Origin: Alphaproteobacteria bacterium
Lineage (GTDB): Bacteria; Pseudomonadota; Alphaproteobacteria; Caulobacterales; Maricaulaceae
Length of the DNA: 17,109 nucleotides
Assembly: GCA_030428405.1 (NCBI GenBank)
Contig: JAUIEH010000015.1
Location: forward strand, 1-17,109
Direction: 5' to 3'
Part shown: piece after piece, positions 15,548-17,109 of the stretch
How positions within the stretch are numbered: the first letter of the stretch is position 1
Layout of the letters: each line of letters starts with the position of its first letter
The notes under the pieces: generated by a model
Seen by the model: the letters and a program-made list of their open reading frames with translations, nothing else
Databases searched by the model: none
Told to the model about the DNA's origin: nothing
Translations under genes and position numbers: made by a program

Positions 15548-16498
15548 ATGTCGCTGCCCTATCTCAAATCTCTGGAAGCCGTAGACGCGGCGCTGCAGGC
15601 AGGTAGCCTCAAACAGGCCGCCGCCGCGCTGTCGATCACGCCCGCCGCGGCGGGTCAGCGCATCAAAGCGCTTGAGGAGTTTCTCGGCGTCGATTTGTTG
15701 GTGCGCACGCGCGCGGGCTTGCGCGCTGCGCCGGAGCTGGAGGGCGCTCTTCCGCATTTGCAGCGCGCCTTCGCTGAACTGAAATTGGCCGCTGACGCGC
15801 TTGATTTGCAGCGAACGGATGAAATCCGCATCGCGGCCGTCTCGGACTGGGCTGATTTATGGCTGACGCCGCGGCTGGCGCAGTTTCGCGCGCGCCATCC
15901 CAATGTGATGTTCGCCATCAATGGTGCGGGCGATGCGCCGCAGCGGATCGGCCGTGTTGATTGCGAGGTCGTATTCGCGCCGTTGGAGGAAAAATCAACC
16001 GGCCGCAGTCCGGCGGGTGAGACAGATATTCTGTTTCATGATTATTTGGCGCCGGTCGGCTCGCCTGCAAATGAACGGCGCGTGCGGGCCTCGCCGGACG
16101 CTGAGCGGCTTGAAGGCTTTCCGCTGCTGCACCTTGATTTTTATAAAGACGATGCTGAGGCGTTGACCTGGCCGGACTGGATTGCGCGATACGGAGGCCG
16201 CTTCACGGCGCCTGAACGCGGCATCCGCTTTCAGCGGGTTACAACGGCGCTTGAGGCGGTGCGCTCAGATGCCGGTTTCGTCATCGCCGGCTTGGCGCTC
16301 TTGGCCGATCATATCGCGCGTGCGGAGGTGTCATTGCCGTTTCCGGCCGCAGCCGGGCAGTGGACGGCGGGCGCATTCCAGGCGCGTTATCGTCCCGGCG
16401 CCTTGCGAAAACCCGCCATGCGCGCATTTCGAAAATGGCTTTCAGCGGAGGCCGCCGCCAGCGCTGAGCGGGTCGCGGCGCTCGTGGCGTCGCACTGA
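15548..16498 (+). CDS. LysR-type transcriptional regulator
   Basis: The 316-residue protein has the usual LysR length. A winged helix-turn-helix spans about residues 4-62 (LPYLKSLEAVDAALQAGSLKQAAAALSITPAAAGQRIKALEEFLGVDLLVRT). An effector-binding domain spans about 90-300. DEIRIAAVSDWADLWLTPRLAQFRARHPNV opens that domain, and SDAGFVIAGLALLADHIARAEVSLPFP is a typical later segment. The overall look is of the GcvA/AmpR group. The ATG is preceded directly by GGGAG with no spacing, and the best -10 (TAGTAT, ending 15541) would place the transcript start near the ATG, so the mRNA may be leaderless. It is divergent from the DUF4242 gene, the standard arrangement for a LysR regulator and its target. 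The effector is unknown. Confidence 0.93.
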   Translation: MSLPYLKSLEAVDAALQAGSLKQAAAALSITPAAAGQRIKALEEFLGVDLLVRTRAGLRAAPELEGALPHLQRAFAELKLAADALDLQRTDEIRIAAVSDWADLWLTPRLAQFRARHPNVMFAINGAGDAPQRIGRVDCEVVFAPLEEKSTGRSPAGETDILFHDYLAPVGSPANERRVRASPDAERLEGFPLLHLDFYKDDAEALTWPDWIARYGGRFTAPERGIRFQRVTTALEAVRSDAGFVIAGLALLADHIARAEVSLPFPAAAGQWTAGAFQARYRPGALRKPAMRAFRKWLSAEAAASAERVAALVASH

Positions 16499-16524
16499 GG
16501 CGGCGCTGTCTTTCGCTGGCGCGC

Positions 16525-17109
16525 CTAGGGCTCGATCCGATATGGCGCGCGCGCGGCGGCGAAGCCGCTGAGGCCGGCGCCTTCCGGGCGGCTTTCCAGC
16601 GTGTAAATGAGCTGGTCCAGGAGGTTGAAGGCGTAGCCTGATGGCGCGGTCTCCGGCGCCATTTCTCCGGACGCCCGACCGCTTGCGCCTGCGGTGGCGT
16701 CAAAGCTGAAATCCTCCGGCACGACAACGGCGATCAGCACGCCGTCGCCATAAGGCGCGCCTGCGCGCAGGCGGAACGGATAGCGCGCATCGGGAATGGC
16801 GAGTTCGGCGCCCGCTTCTATGCGTGCGCCGTCTGCGCCGCCTGCATATTGATTGGGATAGACCTGCATCACCTCGCCGCTGGCGCTGACATCGATGAGG
16901 ATTATCCGTCCGGATACGGACGACGTCATGGTGAAGGCGAGGAGGTCGCCGTCGCGATAGGCGTCGCCCGGACCGATTGGCGCGCCGTTGCGCGAGAGCG
17001 CGATTTCCGCACGGCCGAGCACGGGGGCCAGCACGTCGGTCAGCTCATCAAGAGCAAGTCGCGCCGCATCGGATGAGGTCTCCGGCACGATCGCTTCGGA
17101 CTCGTAGCC
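16525..17109 (-). CDS. DUF4384 domain protein, C-terminal part (5' end outside window)
   Basis: The minus-strand frame is open to the right edge of the window, so this is the last 194 residues of a longer protein. GTG at 17088 is more likely an internal valine than the start. The part contains a DUF4384 domain: YRDGDLLAFTMTSSVSGRIILIDVSASGEVMQVYPNQY, then ARIEAGAELAIPDARYPFRLRAGAPYGDGVLIAVVVPEDF. That is the family pattern of strand-rich segments around a PN motif and an IPD segment. It ends in LSGFAAARAPYRIEP. In many proteobacterial proteins DUF4384 follows an N-terminal caspase-like domain, so the missing part may be a second peptidase C14 domain; this cannot be seen here. It converges on lysR with a 26-nt gap. 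Confidence 0.82.
   Translation of the reverse strand, partial: GYESEAIVPETSSDAARLALDELTDVLAPVLGRAEIALSRNGAPIGPGDAYRDGDLLAFTMTSSVSGRIILIDVSASGEVMQVYPNQYAGGADGARIEAGAELAIPDARYPFRLRAGAPYGDGVLIAVVVPEDFSFDATAGASGRASGEMAPETAPSGYAFNLLDQLIYTLESRPEGAGLSGFAAARAPYRIEP

Overview
The window is GC-rich DNA with dense, overlapping bacterial genes. It most resembles an alphaproteobacterium of the Caulobacterales/Hyphomonadales type. That placement is an inference from base composition, the T2SS gene set including gspN, and a GANTC site in a promoter; no marker gene proves it.

Positions about 1-11008 hold a complete, canonical type II secretion system (T2SS) operon in the order gspC-D-E-F-G-H-I-J-K-L-M-N, all on the plus strand. 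Most junctions are short start/stop overlaps. GspC, L, M, F and N form or support the inner-membrane platform. GspE is the ATPase, GspD the outer-membrane secretin, GspG the major pseudopilin, and GspH/I/J/K the minor pseudopilins at the tip. No prepilin peptidase (gspO) and no recognisable pilotin (gspS/aspS) is present. The first gene after gspN, with a 9-nt gap, is an unrecognised lipoprotein that probably belongs to the same transcript.

Positions 11018-15107 hold accessory envelope or secreted proteins. They are that lipoprotein, a small convergent lipoprotein on the minus strand, a secreted protein of unknown function with a helical N-terminal half, and a secreted two-domain protein joining a caspase-like (peptidase C14) domain to an FGE-sulfatase/SUMF1-like domain. 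The caspase His-Cys dyad is intact, but the FGE domain lacks the cysteines that a true formylglycine-generating enzyme uses.

Positions 15151-16498 hold a small DUF4242 protein gene divergent from a LysR-type regulator gene. The short AT-rich region between them carries a nested perfect inverted repeat that includes a GANTC methylation site, and the regulator mRNA may be leaderless.

At the right edge is the C-terminal part of a DUF4384 protein on the minus strand. DUF4384 is a domain often attached to caspase-like domains.

The secreted or lipidated proteins beside the T2SS could be accessory parts or substrates of it. This is inference from position and export signals only. I see no tRNA, rRNA, CRISPR array, insertion sequence or prophage, and no gene-free stretch longer than 300 bases.
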